The notes under the pieces: generated by a model
The model's database searches: none
What the model was told of the DNA's origin: nothing
Seen by the model: the letters and a program-made list of their open reading frames with translations, nothing else
From: Thermomonas sp.
GTDB lineage: Bacteria; Pseudomonadota; Gammaproteobacteria; Xanthomonadales; Xanthomonadaceae
Reading direction: 5' to 3'
Assembly (NCBI RefSeq): GCF_020850895.1
Contig: NZ_JADZDS010000009.1
Span: 1-59,476 of the forward strand
DNA: 59,476 bases
Shown: positions 10,117 through 19,255 of the stretch, in pieces
Numbering within the stretch: the stretch's first letter is position 1
Layout: the number at the start of each line of letters is the position of its first letter
Translations under genes and position numbers: made by a program

Positions 10117-11027
10117 GCCAGCATCCGCTCCACGGGCAACACCATCAACCCACGCGCGCCTGCACGCTTGAGGTCTTCCAGCCGCTGCCAGGTCATCGCG
10201 CCATGGCAGAGCGCCTGCAGCGCCAGCGTGTCGGCGCCATCCACCGCGCACATCGTGGGCGGCTCGGCATCCGGCAAGAGCTGCAACACCTGTGGCAAGC
10301 TGTCACGCGCGGCTTGGAACAACAACAATTTGCTATCGCGGATGCGCAGCACGCCATCCATCCGACGCAACAGCAAGTCCGCAAGTTCAGCACGCACATC
10401 ACCAAACGGCTGCACCGGCCCCGCCAACACCGCCTCGCTCAACATCACGTCTTGCACGGCTTTGAGCTGGTTTGCGGCGAGCGTGGCGCCACTGGACACC
10501 AAATCGCAAATCACATCGGCTTGCCCAAGGCGCGGTGCGATTTCCACCGAACCGTTGAGTACCACGATGTCAGCTTCCAACTGCTGCGCCCGTAGCCATC
10601 TGCGCAGCTGATTGGGGTACGTAGTGGCGATACGTTTCCCGGCGAGTTGTTGCGCACCTTGCCAGTCCCAACTTTCCGGCACCGCAACGGAGAGCCTGCA
10701 ACCACCAAAACCCAACGCCCGCCATTCACGGAAGTTAGCCGAATTGCCATTGGCGGCACGTCCATCGATCTCCTCATCCAGCACGTTGCGCCCGACGATC
10801 CCGAGATCACACACGCCTTCGGCAATCAACCCGGGGATGTCGTCATCGCGTACCAGAAGCAGGTCGACCGGCAGCGATTCGCCGTAGCAAAACAACTTGT
10901 CGCGGCTTTCACGCCAACTGAGTCCTGACGAAGACAATAGTGCGCGCGCTGGCTCACTCAAACGCCCGTTTTTTTGGATCGCGATACGCAGTCGATCACG
11001 CACCGCAGGGTTGGCTGCAGGACTCAT
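10113..11027 (-). CDS. hisG: ATP phosphoribosyltransferase HisG, long form
   Basis: 304 residues from the ATG at 11027. It commits ATP and PRPP to histidine synthesis. The length implies the long HisG form with a C-terminal ACT-like regulatory domain, usually feedback inhibited by histidine and independent of HisZ; no hisZ is seen. Conserved [12 protein letters not shown] begins about 10 residues in, and the phosphoribosyl-binding region lies around [20 protein letters not shown] at 11042 would add five residues; no convincing ribosome binding site separates the two choices. It follows the TrpR-like gene by 32 bases. Confidence 0.94.
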   Translation of the reverse strand: MSPAANPAVRDRLRIAIQKNGRLSEPARALLSSSGLSWRESRDKLFCYGESLPVDLLLVRDDDIPGLIAEGVCDLGIVGRNVLDEEIDGRAANGNSANFREWRALGFGGCRLSVAVPESWDWQGAQQLAGKRIATTYPNQLRRWLRAQQLEADIVVLNGSVEIAPRLGQADVICDLVSSGATLAANQLKAVQDVMLSEAVLAGPVQPFGDVRAELADLLLRRMDGVLRIRDSKLLLFQAARDSLPQVLQLLPDAEPPTMCAVDGADTLALQALCHGAMTWQRLEDLKRAGARGLMVLPVERMLA

Positions 11028-11059
11028 GTTGTGGGTACTCAATTTGATATGTCAGTTGC

Positions 11060-11368
11060 CTACAGTCCAAGACGGCGTACGGCGGCGAGGTATCCGCCAG
11101 CACCTCGTTCCAACGTCCGCGCAACACGACCGGTGGTGGTCACGCTGACCTTGGTGCGCTCGTGGATTTCACGATAAGGGACACCCTGGATCAGCAACGG
11201 CACAACCTTCCAGCGGTCACCCATCGCCTCCAGCTCGGCCGGCGTGCACAGATCCTCCAAGAAGGCACGGACTTCTGCAGCACCTTTCAGCATGGACAGC
11301 GCATGCGCCAATGCGCCGATGGCTACGGAAGCGTCATAGGGCAATACCGGCTCGGGGCGCTGTTTCAT
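11060..11368 (-). CDS. TrpR/YerC-family repressor preceding the his operon
   Basis: 102 residues from the ATG at 11368, which has an AGG ribosome binding site 7 bases upstream; a start 13 codons earlier is possible but lacks support. The all-helical TrpR fold is recognisable: an acidic LEDLCTPAELEAMGDRWKV block then a helix-turn-helix in YREIHERTKVSVTTTGRV. The gene lies first in the his operon, 32 bases before hisG, and an operator-like palindrome overlaps the promoter before it. It is therefore probably a histidine-responsive autorepressor of the operon rather than a tryptophan repressor. Family call is good, the ligand is inferred. Confidence 0.85.
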   Translation of the reverse strand: MKQRPEPVLPYDASVAIGALAHALSMLKGAAEVRAFLEDLCTPAELEAMGDRWKVVPLLIQGVPYREIHERTKVSVTTTGRVARTLERGAGGYLAAVRRLGL

Positions 11369-11424
11369 GGTTGACCTGTCCCAGTGGTTGGGTGTCTCAA
11401 GATGCACGCTGTGTCCTGCGCCAG

Positions 11425-11444
11425 CGTATTAACGCGCTATTACG
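11425..11444. promoter_or_regulatory. Operator-like palindrome before the TrpR-like/his operon
   Basis: A 20-base inverted repeat, 16 of 20 positions symmetric: CGTATTAA then CGCG then CTATTACG on the plus strand. The outer arms match the idealised E. coli trp operator (CGTACTAG...CTAGTACG) at 13 of 20 positions. On the minus strand it overlaps the last three bases of the -10 element and covers the expected transcription start, a classic repressor position. Confidence 0.6.
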
Positions 11445-11470
11445 ATAACACGCAATTGCCCCACTGACAA
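11442..11470 (-). promoter_or_regulatory. Sigma-70-type promoter of the TrpR-like/his operon
   Basis: Read on the minus strand: -35 TTGTCA (11465-11470), 17-base spacer, -10 TATCGT (11442-11447). The predicted start of transcription is near 11435, in the middle of the palindrome, about 67 bases before the TrpR-like ATG. Confidence 0.55.
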
Positions 11471-11674
11471 CACCCGGAATAGCAATAGGCTGGCCGAAGC
11501 GCAGTGCCCCACTCACCGCCCTGATTGCAGTGTCGTTCGCTGCGCAATACGTCCGCGGAATGGAACCTCCGCCACCCCCACACACCACTGCTCCCTCGTT
11601 ACGATCGGAGCGGATGCGCATTGATTCCACGATCGGCGATGCCGACCTTTGCCGTCGTCAAGGATGGATCTTGT
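11471..11674. other. Intergenic region between the his promoter and the lipA stop
   Basis: With the promoter and operator region this makes about 306 bases without a gene between the TrpR-like start and the lipA stop. I see no convincing reading frame, repeat or T-rich terminator for lipA in this part. Confidence 0.5.
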
Positions 11675-12712
11675 TCAGCAGCGCTGGGATGCCGCTTCGT
11701 TGATACCTTCGACGATGATGGGATCGAGGCCGACGTTATTGTGCTCGAACACGCGTTCCGCGCGGTAACTGGAACGCACCAGGGGGCCGGAAACGACTTC
11801 GAGGAAACCCTTGGCAAGCGCCATGTCCCGGTACTGGCGGAATTGATCGGGAGTGACGAACCGTTCCACAGGCAGGTGGTTCTTGGTTGGGCGCATGTAC
11901 TGACCCATGGTCACCACGTCCACGTTTGCCGTGCGAAGGTCGTCAAAGGTGCGTTCGATCTCATCGTCGGTTTCGCCCAAGCCAAGCATCAAACTGGTCT
12001 TGACCACCGTATGTGGAGCGTGCTGTTTGGCGAACTTGAGCAGGTTGATGGTGCGCCAGTAGCCGGCGCGCGGATCGCGCACCGGATGGGTCAGTCGTTC
12101 CACCGTTTCAACGTTCTGGGCGAAGGTAGCCAGACCTGCATCGAGCACGGTGGCGACGTGTTCGGTTTGTCCGCCGAAGTCCGGCGTTAGAGCTTCCACT
12201 GCGGTCTGCGGCATGCGGTCATGGATGGCGCGAATGCAGGATGCGTAGTGGCCGGCGCCGCCGTCAGGCAAGTCATCGCGATCCACCGAGGTCAACACCA
12301 CGTACTTGAGTTGCATCAATGCAACCGCATCAGCAACGCTGGCCGGTTCCAGCGGGTCCAGCCAGCCGTTCGGGTTTCCGGTGGACACCGAGCAAAACTT
12401 GCAGGCGCGTGTGCACACCGAGCCCATTAGCATCAAGGTGGCGGTGCCGCGTCCCCAGCATTCGGCGATGTTCGGGCATTTGGATTCGGCACAGACGGTC
12501 GACAGCCTGTGGCTCTGCACGATTTCGCGAATTTCCTGGAAACGCGCACCGGTGGGCAACTTCACCCGCAACCACGTCGGCTTGCGATCGACGTCTGGGA
12601 GTGCGCTCAACTTGTTGGGCTTGATGCCGTCCTTGATCGCTGGCGTGCCCTGTGGGCTAACGAACTTGCTGCCCGGAGACGGGCGTTCGATGTCGTTGCT
12701 GGAATCGCTCAT
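11675..12712 (-). CDS. lipA: Lipoyl synthase LipA
   Basis: 345 residues, radical SAM enzyme inserting two sulfurs into octanoylated lipoyl domains. Both iron-sulfur clusters are visible: the auxiliary cluster cysteines Cys74, Cys79 and Cys85, and the radical SAM CxxxCxxC motif Cys100, Cys104 and Cys107. The C-terminal SSYRAE motif, which ligates the auxiliary cluster in LipA, is present. No lipB is adjacent in this window. It is divergent from the thr operon and I did not find a convincing promoter for it in the shared 215-base region. Confidence 0.97.
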   Translation of the reverse strand: MSDSSNDIERPSPGSKFVSPQGTPAIKDGIKPNKLSALPDVDRKPTWLRVKLPTGARFQEIREIVQSHRLSTVCAESKCPNIAECWGRGTATLMLMGSVCTRACKFCSVSTGNPNGWLDPLEPASVADAVALMQLKYVVLTSVDRDDLPDGGAGHYASCIRAIHDRMPQTAVEALTPDFGGQTEHVATVLDAGLATFAQNVETVERLTHPVRDPRAGYWRTINLLKFAKQHAPHTVVKTSLMLGLGETDDEIERTFDDLRTANVDVVTMGQYMRPTKNHLPVERFVTPDQFRQYRDMALAKGFLEVVSGPLVRSSYRAERVFEHNNVGLDPIIVEGINEAASQRC

Positions 12713-12891
12713 GCTGTTTCAGGGCCTGACGTCAAAAAGAAGCGGTCGCACTTGTCGCACCGAAGGTCAACCTGAAGGTTGTCCACGCGATTGGCGCATG
12801 ATAACAACCGACGCCTCTTTACGTTTCATCCGGACGGAATATGGGCCGCGGCCAAGCGGATCCGTGCAGCACTCGCAAATCCTTCGCACGC

Positions 12892-12921
12892 TTGACAACT
12901 CCCGCTGCACTGCAGCATAGT
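12892..12921 (+). promoter_or_regulatory. thr operon promoter
   Basis: A consensus TTGACA (12892-12897), an 18-base spacer and CATAGT (12916-12921). The -10 ends 6 bases before the leader peptide ATG, so the transcript should start at or beside that codon. Confidence 0.7.
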
Positions 12922-12927
12922 CAGGCC

Positions 12928-13002
12928 ATGTCCCTCCGCATGACGACTACGACCATTACCATCACCGGTACCCCACCGGTGCGGTCGCTCATGCCTGGAT
13001 AA
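12928..13002 (+). CDS. thrL: thr operon leader peptide
   Basis: 24 codons. Residues 5-15 read MTTTTITITGT: seven threonines and two isoleucines within codons 6-15, the signature of a leader that senses charged tRNA-Thr and tRNA-Ile. It lies between the thr promoter and thrA, with a hairpin at 13022-13044 after its stop. An internal hairpin ACCGGT-ACCCC-ACCGGT lies at 12964-12980. The first ATG would be leaderless; the second ATG at codon 5 is an alternative start. Function follows from the well-known thr attenuation of enteric bacteria; the sequence here shows the parts but not the mechanism. Confidence 0.8.
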   Translation: MSLRMTTTTITITGTPPVRSLMPG

Positions 13003-13021
13003 AACTTCTACCCAGACATTG

Positions 13022-13044
13022 GCCCCGCAGCGAAGAGGCGGGGC
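13022..13044 (+). terminator. Attenuator hairpin candidate of the thr operon
   Basis: A 7-bp GC stem GCCCCGC/GCGGGGC with a 9-base loop, starting 20 bases after the leader stop and ending 45 bases before the thrA ATG. No U-run follows, so it is not a canonical intrinsic terminator. CCCCACC at 12971-12977 in the leader could pair with GGCGGGG at 13037-13043 as an alternative fold. Confidence 0.5.
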
Positions 13045-13088
13045 GCAAACCCGTCATGAGCGCAGCGCGGGCCTCCACCGGAGGCTCC

Positions 13089-15575
13089 ATGGATTCACCT
13101 GCATCGCAATCCGCTGCTGCCGCATGCAGCGTGCACAAGTTTGGCGGAAGTTCCTTGGCCGATGCCGGCTGCATCCGCCGCGTGGCCGACCTGCTTCTTG
13201 CCGACCAAAGCACGCGCCAAGTCGTGGTCACTTCGGCCATGCTGGGAACCACCGACGCACTGGTTGCGCTCGACCGCGCCGCAACCTCTGGCACCGACTG
13301 GGCGCAGGGACTCGCGGCCATCCGCACGCGCCACCGCGACACAGCATCTGCCCTGCTCCAGCACCCGGAACAGGCGTTGGCGCAAGTGGATGCACTGTGC
13401 GACGAACTGGGGGTGTTGCTGCAGGCGGCTGCACTGCTGAGACAACCCGGCCCCACCGCTCTGGCGCGCATCAGTGGCATGGGAGAATTGCTGTCGACCA
13501 GTCTGCTCAATGCCCACTTGCGTGAACGCGGCGCGGACTACGCATTGCTCGACGCACGCATCGTGTTGCAGGTACGCCACACCGAACTCGGCGCCGTGGT
13601 CGATCGCGATGCCAGCACGAGGCAACTCGCCGAATGGCGGCAACTGCACCCGAATGCGCGCATCAACGTCACCGGATTCATCGCCAGCGATGAATCCGGA
13701 TTGCCCACCACGCTGGGCCGCAACGGCAGCGACTATTCAGCAGCGATTTTCGCGAGCCTGTTCGACGCCGATGTACTGCACATCTGGTCGGACGTCGATG
13801 GCGTGCTGTCGGCCGATCCCCGCCTGGTTCCGGAGGCGGTGCCAATTGCGGCCATGAGCTACCGAGAAGCCTGCGAGTTGGCGTATTTCGGGGCCAAGGT
13901 AATCCATCCGCAGGCGTTGGCACCGGCCATAGCCAACAACCTGCCGATCCGGATGCGCAATACGTTTCGCCCCGAGCACCCCGGTACCCGCATCGACGCT
14001 GAGGGTGACCCGGTCGGCAGCGGGCCGGTCAAGGGTCTGACGCTGAACCACGGCCTCGCGCTGGTTTGTCTCGAGGGCGCCGGGTTGATCGGCGTGCCGG
14101 GTACCGCCGAACGCACCTTCGGCGCACTGCGTACTGCTGGCGTATCGGTGGTCATGATCTCGCAGGGATCCTCCGAGCATTCAATCTGTTGCGTGGTGCA
14201 TGCTGACCAGGCCGAATCCGCGCGTGCTGCACTGGCCACGGCCTTCGACCGGGAATTGGCCGGTGGCCAAGTGCACGGCGTCACTGCCTTTACCGGGATC
14301 AGCGTGCTGGCAGCGGTCGGGGACGGCATGGCCGGAACGCCCGGCGTGGCCGCACGATTGTTCGACGCACTGGCGCGGGCACAAGTCAACGTTCGGGCAA
14401 TTGCCCAAGGTGCGTCCGAGCGCAACATCTCGGTCGCACTTTCCAACGATGACGCCATCCGTGCGCTGCGTGCGGCCCATGCGGCCTTCTGGCTCTCACC
14501 GCAAACCCTGGCACTGGCAGTCATCGGCCTAGGCAAGGTCGGTGCGGCCCTGCTTGACCAATTGGAGGCAGCCATGCCTCGCCTGCGCCGCGATGCCAAC
14601 GTCGACCTGCGCCTGCGGGTCTTGGCCACCAGCAGCCAGATATGGACGCTCGACCACGGCGATGGCAGCAGCTGGCGGGAACGGTGCCAGGGAGCATCCA
14701 ATCCTGCCGACCTCGACGCCATCGCGCCGCACCTGCACGCCACCCACCTTCCGCATAAGGTCATCATTGATTGCAGCGCCAGCGACGCGGTCGCCAGCCA
14801 CTATCCGCAGTGGCTGGCCGCCGGCATCCACGTCATCACCCCCAATAAACAGGCCGGCGCAGGCCCGCTGGAACGCCACGAAGCCATCCGCGCAGCGTGC
14901 GAGAAAAGTGGCGCGCGCTTTCGCTACGAGGCAACAGTCTGCGCTGGACTGCCAGTGATCTCGACCCTGCGCGACCTGCTCGACACCGGCGACTCCCTCA
15001 TCGCCATCGACGGCATCTTTTCAGGCACGCTGGCCTGGCTGTTCAATCGCTTCGACGGTAGCCAACCGTTTTCCGATCTGGTGCGGCAGGCCCACGCACT
15101 TGGCTACACCGAACCCGATCCACGCGACGATCTCTCCGGCACTGACGTTGCGCGCAAGCTGGTGATCCTCGCGCGCGAAGCCGGGATGCTGTTGTCGCTG
15201 GCTGATGTCCAGGTGCAAAGCCTGGTCCCTGATCGATTGCGTGGAGCCGATCGCGACGCCTTCATGTCCGGGCTGGACGCACTCGACACCCCGATGCAGG
15301 CAGCACTTGACCATGCCCGCTCGCACGATGGCGTGCTTCGTTATGTCGCCCGCCTGGATAGCGAAGGACGCGCATCCGTCGCCCTGCAAACAATCCCGGC
15401 CGACCACGCCTTCGCCCACCTTCGCCTGACGGACAATTGCGTGTCGTTCACCACCCGCCGCTACAGCGACAACATGCTGGTCGTGCAGGGCCCCGGCGCC
15501 GGACCGGAAGTGACGGCCGCCGGCGTGTTTTCCGACCTGCTGCGGTTGGCAGCAGCGCTGGGGGCACGCCTGTGA
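13089..15575 (+). CDS. thrA: Bifunctional aspartate kinase / homoserine dehydrogenase ThrA
   Basis: 828 residues, fused enzyme catalysing the first and third steps from aspartate to threonine and methionine. The kinase begins with [12 protein letters not shown] at about 15-26. Two ACT domains follow in the middle, the usual threonine sensors. The dehydrogenase Rossmann motif [12 protein letters not shown] is near residue 480. The ATG at 13089 is preferred because GGAGG lies 5 bases upstream; an in-frame ATG at 13056 has no ribosome binding site. The stop overlaps the thrB GTG as GTGA. Feedback by threonine is expected from the family, and transcription is probably attenuated through the upstream leader. 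Confidence 0.96.
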   Translation: MDSPASQSAAAACSVHKFGGSSLADAGCIRRVADLLLADQSTRQVVVTSAMLGTTDALVALDRAATSGTDWAQGLAAIRTRHRDTASALLQHPEQALAQVDALCDELGVLLQAAALLRQPGPTALARISGMGELLSTSLLNAHLRERGADYALLDARIVLQVRHTELGAVVDRDASTRQLAEWRQLHPNARINVTGFIASDESGLPTTLGRNGSDYSAAIFASLFDADVLHIWSDVDGVLSADPRLVPEAVPIAAMSYREACELAYFGAKVIHPQALAPAIANNLPIRMRNTFRPEHPGTRIDAEGDPVGSGPVKGLTLNHGLALVCLEGAGLIGVPGTAERTFGALRTAGVSVVMISQGSSEHSICCVVHADQAESARAALATAFDRELAGGQVHGVTAFTGISVLAAVGDGMAGTPGVAARLFDALARAQVNVRAIAQGASERNISVALSNDDAIRALRAAHAAFWLSPQTLALAVIGLGKVGAALLDQLEAAMPRLRRDANVDLRLRVLATSSQIWTLDHGDGSSWRERCQGASNPADLDAIAPHLHATHLPHKVIIDCSASDAVASHYPQWLAAGIHVITPNKQAGAGPLERHEAIRAACEKSGARFRYEATVCAGLPVISTLRDLLDTGDSLIAIDGIFSGTLAWLFNRFDGSQPFSDLVRQAHALGYTEPDPRDDLSGTDVARKLVILAREAGMLLSLADVQVQSLVPDRLRGADRDAFMSGLDALDTPMQAALDHARSHDGVLRYVARLDSEGRASVALQTIPADHAFAHLRLTDNCVSFTTRRYSDNMLVVQGPGAGPEVTAAGVFSDLLRLAAALGARL

Positions 15576-16498
15576 GCGCCATGTTCGCCCGTGCCTTCGC
15601 ACCCGGCTCAGTCGGCAATGCCGGGGTCGGCTTCGACATCCTCGGCCACAGCATTGCCACCATCGGCGACGTGGCAACCGTGCGACGCATCGATGCCCGC
15701 GAAGTGCGCATCACAGCGATCCGTGGTTGCGTCACCAACCTGCCACTGGACGCTGCAAGCAACACCGCAGGTGTCGCCCTGATCGCGCTGCGTGAAGCGC
15801 TCGACCTTCCCTTCGGCTTCGAACTCGAACTTGACAAGGGCATTCCCCTCGGTTCGGGCCTCGGAGGTTCGGCGGCTTCCTGCGTGGCCGCATTGGTCGC
15901 CGCCAATGCCCTGCTCGAGGCACCGCTGTCGCCGCAGGCACTGTATCCGCATGCGCTGACCGGCGAAGCCGCCGCCAGCGGAGGACGCCACGGCGACAAC
16001 GTAGGCCCGATGCTGCTCGGCGGTCTGGTGTTGACCACGGACACCACGATGACGCCGGTGCGTGTTCCGCCCAACTGGCACGCTGCCGTGGTTCATCCAC
16101 ACGCCATCCTGGAAACCCGGCACGCGCGTGCGGCCCTCGCCGGTGCCTACGCCCTGCGCGAGTTCGTGGCCCAGAGCGCGAACTTGGCCCAGGTATTACT
16201 CGGTTGCGAGCGTGGGGATGTCGATCTGGTACGCGCAGGCTTGTCCGACGTGCTGGTGGAACCGCGACGGGCACCCCTGATCCTGGGGTTCGCCGACGTG
16301 AAGCAGGCAGCACTGGATGCAGGTGCGATGGGCGCCAGCATTTCCGGTGCCGGTCCCAGCGTATTCGCTTGGTGCGAAAGCCTGCCCGAAGCACAGCGTG
16401 CGGGGGAAGCCATGCGTGCCTGCTTCGCCAGTCACGGCTTGGCCAGCGATCTCCTGCTGACCCCGATCGCCGGCCCCGCCTCGCGGGTGTTGTCATGA
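15572..16498 (+). CDS. thrB: Homoserine kinase ThrB
   Basis: 308 residues, GHMP kinase phosphorylating homoserine. The ATP-binding motif [13 protein letters not shown] is at 92-104, and the C-terminal GHMP motif is [14 protein letters not shown]. The GTG at 15572 overlaps the thrA stop (GTGA) with GGGGG 7 bases upstream, better placed than the ATG at 15581. The stop overlaps the thrC ATG by 4 bases. Confidence 0.96.
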   Translation: MSAMFARAFAPGSVGNAGVGFDILGHSIATIGDVATVRRIDAREVRITAIRGCVTNLPLDAASNTAGVALIALREALDLPFGFELELDKGIPLGSGLGGSAASCVAALVAANALLEAPLSPQALYPHALTGEAAASGGRHGDNVGPMLLGGLVLTTDTTMTPVRVPPNWHAAVVHPHAILETRHARAALAGAYALREFVAQSANLAQVLLGCERGDVDLVRAGLSDVLVEPRRAPLILGFADVKQAALDAGAMGASISGAGPSVFAWCESLPEAQRAGEAMRACFASHGLASDLLLTPIAGPASRVLS

Positions 16499-17805
16499 AG
16501 GCCTTCAGCACCCGCGGCCACGCACCTGCGCTGCCTATCGCCGACGCCATCGTCGCCGGATTGGCTCCGGACGGTGGACTGTACCTGCCGGAGGCATGGC
16601 CTCGTTTCACGCCCAACGCGTTCGACGACGATCACCGCCTCGCCCAGGTCGGGCTGCGCCTGCTGCATCCGTTCTTCGCCGGTGGCACGCTGGAACAGGC
16701 GCTACCCGGGATCTGCAACAGCGCACTGGACATCGACCCGCCGTTGGTCGCGTTCGGCCAGGAAGGGGACTTCCTTCTCGAACTGTTCCATGGCCCAACC
16801 GCCGCATTCAAGGATTACGCCGCGAGATTCCTCGCCGGGTGCCTGGCTTCACTGCCCCGCAATGAAACACCCCTGACGATCCTGGTCGCCACCTCCGGTG
16901 ATACCGGCGCAGCGGTGGCAGCCGCCTTCCACGATCGCCCGGGATTTCGCGTCGCCATTCTGTATCCCGATGGCCGAGTTTCACCACGACAAGCCCACCA
17001 ACTTGGCAGCCTCGGCGGCAATGTTCGCGCACTGAGAGTGGACGGCAGCTTTGACGACTGCCAACGCCTCGCCAAGACCCTGCTGGCAGACGCCGAGTTC
17101 CGACGCGCTGTACCAATGGGAACGGCCAACAGCATCAGCCTCGGACGCCTATTGCCACAGTCCGCCTACTACGCCCACGCCGCGCTGAGTCATTGGCGTC
17201 GAACTGGAAGGACTTTGAACTTCGTCGTTCCCACAGGCAATCTCGGCAACGCGCTTGCCTGCCTGCTGGCCAGGCACATGGGCATGCCAATCGCCAACAT
17301 CGCGCTGGCCAGCAATGCCAACCGCGTGCTGCCGGAATTCTTCGCGGGCGCCGGTTACACACCACGGCCCGGCATCGCCACGCTTGCCAACGCGATGGAC
17401 GTCGGCGCGCCGAGCAATTTCGAACGCCTGCAGGCGCTCCATCCTGACCCCGCCGTTCTTCGAGCCACGCTGCGCGCCGAGTCAATCGACGACGACCAGA
17501 TCCGCGCTGCCATCGTGCGGACACTGGAGAAACGTGGCCACGTCGTGTGTCCGCACACGGCCTGTGCAACCGCCGTGCTGGATGGCCTGCGTGCCAGGGG
17601 CGAAGCCGGCGACTGGGCCGTTGTCGCCACTGCGCACCCGGCAAAGTTCCCGGAGGTGGTCGAGCCGTTGATCGGGCGCACGGTATCACTGCCGGCCAGC
17701 CTGTCCAGCATGCTGTCACGTCCAAGCCATGCCCAGCCGATGGCCAATGACGCCGACGCACTGCGTACTGCATTGCGTATCGATGCTGACGAACCCACCT
17801 GTTAG
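16495..17805 (+). CDS. thrC: Threonine synthase ThrC
   Basis: 436 residues, PLP enzyme turning O-phosphohomoserine into threonine and phosphate. The PLP lysine is Lys106 in [19 protein letters not shown] is the phosphate-of-PLP region and [11 protein letters not shown] follows. The ATG overlaps the thrB stop as ATGA and begins MKAFSTRG, the usual N-terminus. The TAG stop is followed after 2 bases by a palindromic repeat also found after nth. Confidence 0.97.
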   Translation: MKAFSTRGHAPALPIADAIVAGLAPDGGLYLPEAWPRFTPNAFDDDHRLAQVGLRLLHPFFAGGTLEQALPGICNSALDIDPPLVAFGQEGDFLLELFHGPTAAFKDYAARFLAGCLASLPRNETPLTILVATSGDTGAAVAAAFHDRPGFRVAILYPDGRVSPRQAHQLGSLGGNVRALRVDGSFDDCQRLAKTLLADAEFRRAVPMGTANSISLGRLLPQSAYYAHAALSHWRRTGRTLNFVVPTGNLGNALACLLARHMGMPIANIALASNANRVLPEFFAGAGYTPRPGIATLANAMDVGAPSNFERLQALHPDPAVLRATLRAESIDDDQIRAAIVRTLEKRGHVVCPHTACATAVLDGLRARGEAGDWAVVATAHPAKFPEVVEPLIGRTVSLPASLSSMLSRPSHAQPMANDADALRTALRIDADEPTC

Positions 17806-17807
17806 GA

Positions 17808-17853
17808 CAACGCTGATGTTGTCGGCGTTGCCTGCCGACCATGGATGGTCGGC
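17808..17853. repeat. Palindromic intergenic repeat, copy A (downstream of thrC)
   Basis: Two adjacent stem-loops. The first is CAACGCTGA / TCGGCGTTG with a TGTTG loop; the second is a perfect 9-bp stem GCCGACCAT / ATGGTCGGC at 17834-17853. Bases 17808-17851 match the reverse complement of 49298-49341 at 36 of 44 positions. Position just after the thrC stop suggests an mRNA 3' end structure or a mobile palindromic element. Confidence 0.7.
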
Positions 17854-18221
17854 CATGAATCCATCTGGCCGTGATTGATTCGTGAGAGTCGCGACCTGGC
17901 CTGTGCCGGGCTCGACGTGGACTGACAACTCCAGGATCGGATTGTTCAGGTCTTCCTGATCCACCGGATGTCACCATCGACACAGCCCTTGTGGACGACT
18001 GTCTGCGCGTCAGGGTCCGCCAATCCTTCCGGACAATGGCTGAAAGTCATCGCGCATTCTGGCGATGGACAACGATGCGTTGCACCGTATCGCCGCCACG
18101 CCAATCCTGCGCGATTCGATCGGCCACGTGCAGTCGCCGCGCCGGCGCCCCGACCACACTTCGGCCAATTCGTCTGGCGCAGCCCGTGGCCGGCGCAACC
18201 ACTGCATTGCCGAGTACTTCC
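17854..18221. other. Intergenic region between thrC and the LytTR gene
   Basis: Together with repeat copy A this is a 416-base gap between two convergent genes. A reading frame of about 80 codons on the minus strand (GTG near 17964) crosses the repeat and runs into thrC; it has no ribosome binding site and I do not count it as a gene. I see no terminator with a T-run. Confidence 0.5.
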
Positions 18222-19100
18222 TCAGCCCTCCACACCCACCCGCTGCCGCAACTCGCCACGATAGGTTCGACTGCACGGCAATTTGGCGCCATCTTGCATA
18301 TGCACGCGGGCATCGCCGGTGTCCAGCGGCTCGATGGAGGCGATGCAGTCCAGGTTGACCATGTAGCTGCGATGGACGCGGACAAACCGAGTGGGGTCGA
18401 GCTTGGCCTCGATCCCGCCGAGCGTGCTGCGCAGTGGGTAGTCATGACCGCGCACGCGCAGGTTCACGTAATTGCCGGAAGCCTGCAACCACTCGATGTC
18501 ATTGGCGGGGATCAGGAATTCACGGCCCAGCTTGCGGATCAGGAAGCGTTCCGGTCGATCCACCGGCTCCACTGGCTGCCCTTCGTCAGGAGATCCCAGC
18601 AGGCTGGCCTCGCCTTGCAAGCGGCGCAGGAGGAAACGATAGCCCTCGATGATCAGCACTGCCGCGGCGTAAGAACGCACATCCTTCAGGTATTCGTAGC
18701 CAAACTCCCACCACCAGACTCCGAAGTCGTAGTGGTCGCCCTGGCTGGCGTATGCGAGCTTCCGAATCGCCACCATCCCGGCCACATGCAGGATCGACCA
18801 AGCCATGCTGCCCAGCAGGTGCATCGGCAGCATCCTCCGCCAGGTGTCCAAATGCAGCGGGTAGCGGCGGGTGAACCAGACCAAGGCCGGTACCAGAGCC
18901 AAGGCCGTGATCGCTGAGCTCGCTTCCCAGACCACGGGCTGCCAGGTGGTGAAGGCCAGATGTGCGCGCCGAACATCCATGTTCACCGTGATGCTGTTGG
19001 CCACCGCGCTGACCAAGCACTGCGCGATCCAGAACCCGGGTTCGACGATGCGTCGCCAGGATTGGTAGCGCTGGTAGCGGGTCGGCGGCGATTGATCCAT
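18222..19100 (-). CDS. Membrane-anchored LytTR-family transcription regulator
   Basis: 292 residues. The N-terminal half has about four hydrophobic segments, near residues 24-40, 58-76, 88-112 and 142-158. The C-terminal part, from about 185, is a LytTR DNA-binding domain with LGREFLIPANDIEWLQASGN and RFVRVHRSYMVNL. There is no receiver domain, so it acts as a one-component membrane regulator rather than a response regulator. It is divergent from an acyltransferase gene 155 bases away, a plausible target. The ATG sits 6 bases after a TACAAT hexamer, suggesting a leaderless mRNA. The signal sensed is unknown. Confidence 0.85.
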   Translation of the reverse strand: MDQSPPTRYQRYQSWRRIVEPGFWIAQCLVSAVANSITVNMDVRRAHLAFTTWQPVVWEASSAITALALVPALVWFTRRYPLHLDTWRRMLPMHLLGSMAWSILHVAGMVAIRKLAYASQGDHYDFGVWWWEFGYEYLKDVRSYAAAVLIIEGYRFLLRRLQGEASLLGSPDEGQPVEPVDRPERFLIRKLGREFLIPANDIEWLQASGNYVNLRVRGHDYPLRSTLGGIEAKLDPTRFVRVHRSYMVNLDCIASIEPLDTGDARVHMQDGAKLPCSRTYRGELRQRVGVEG

Positions 19101-19106
19101 TCGCGC

Positions 19107-19112
19107 ATTGTA
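19107..19112 (-). promoter_or_regulatory. -10 element of the LytTR gene (leaderless spacing)
   Basis: TACAAT on the minus strand ends 6 bases before the ATG at 19100, placing the transcript start at the start codon. There is no ribosome binding site and no clear -35. Confidence 0.45.
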
Positions 19113-19255
19113 TTGGTGGGGTCGACATTCTCATCCCCGACTCGTCCCCGCATCCCGCGGCTTGTCCCAAACCCGCGTCTGGCCGTCACTTCAGGCTGGA
19201 GCGGACCCCGGGCCGGCGTGAACCATGCGCCCACGCCCGCACCGGAACCGCCCGC

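Noticed and set aside
11040-11042. TTG as an alternative hisG start
   Set aside because: It adds only five residues not typical of HisG, and the ATG at 11027 is adjacent to the conserved N-terminus. It cannot be excluded.
13056-13058. ATG 33 bases upstream as the thrA start
   Set aside because: No ribosome binding site, whereas the ATG at 13089 has GGAGG 5 bases upstream.
17716-17964. Minus-strand frame of 82 codons with protein-like composition after thrC
   Set aside because: It uses a GTG with no ribosome binding site, crosses the palindromic repeat and ends inside thrC; the composition follows from the repeat.
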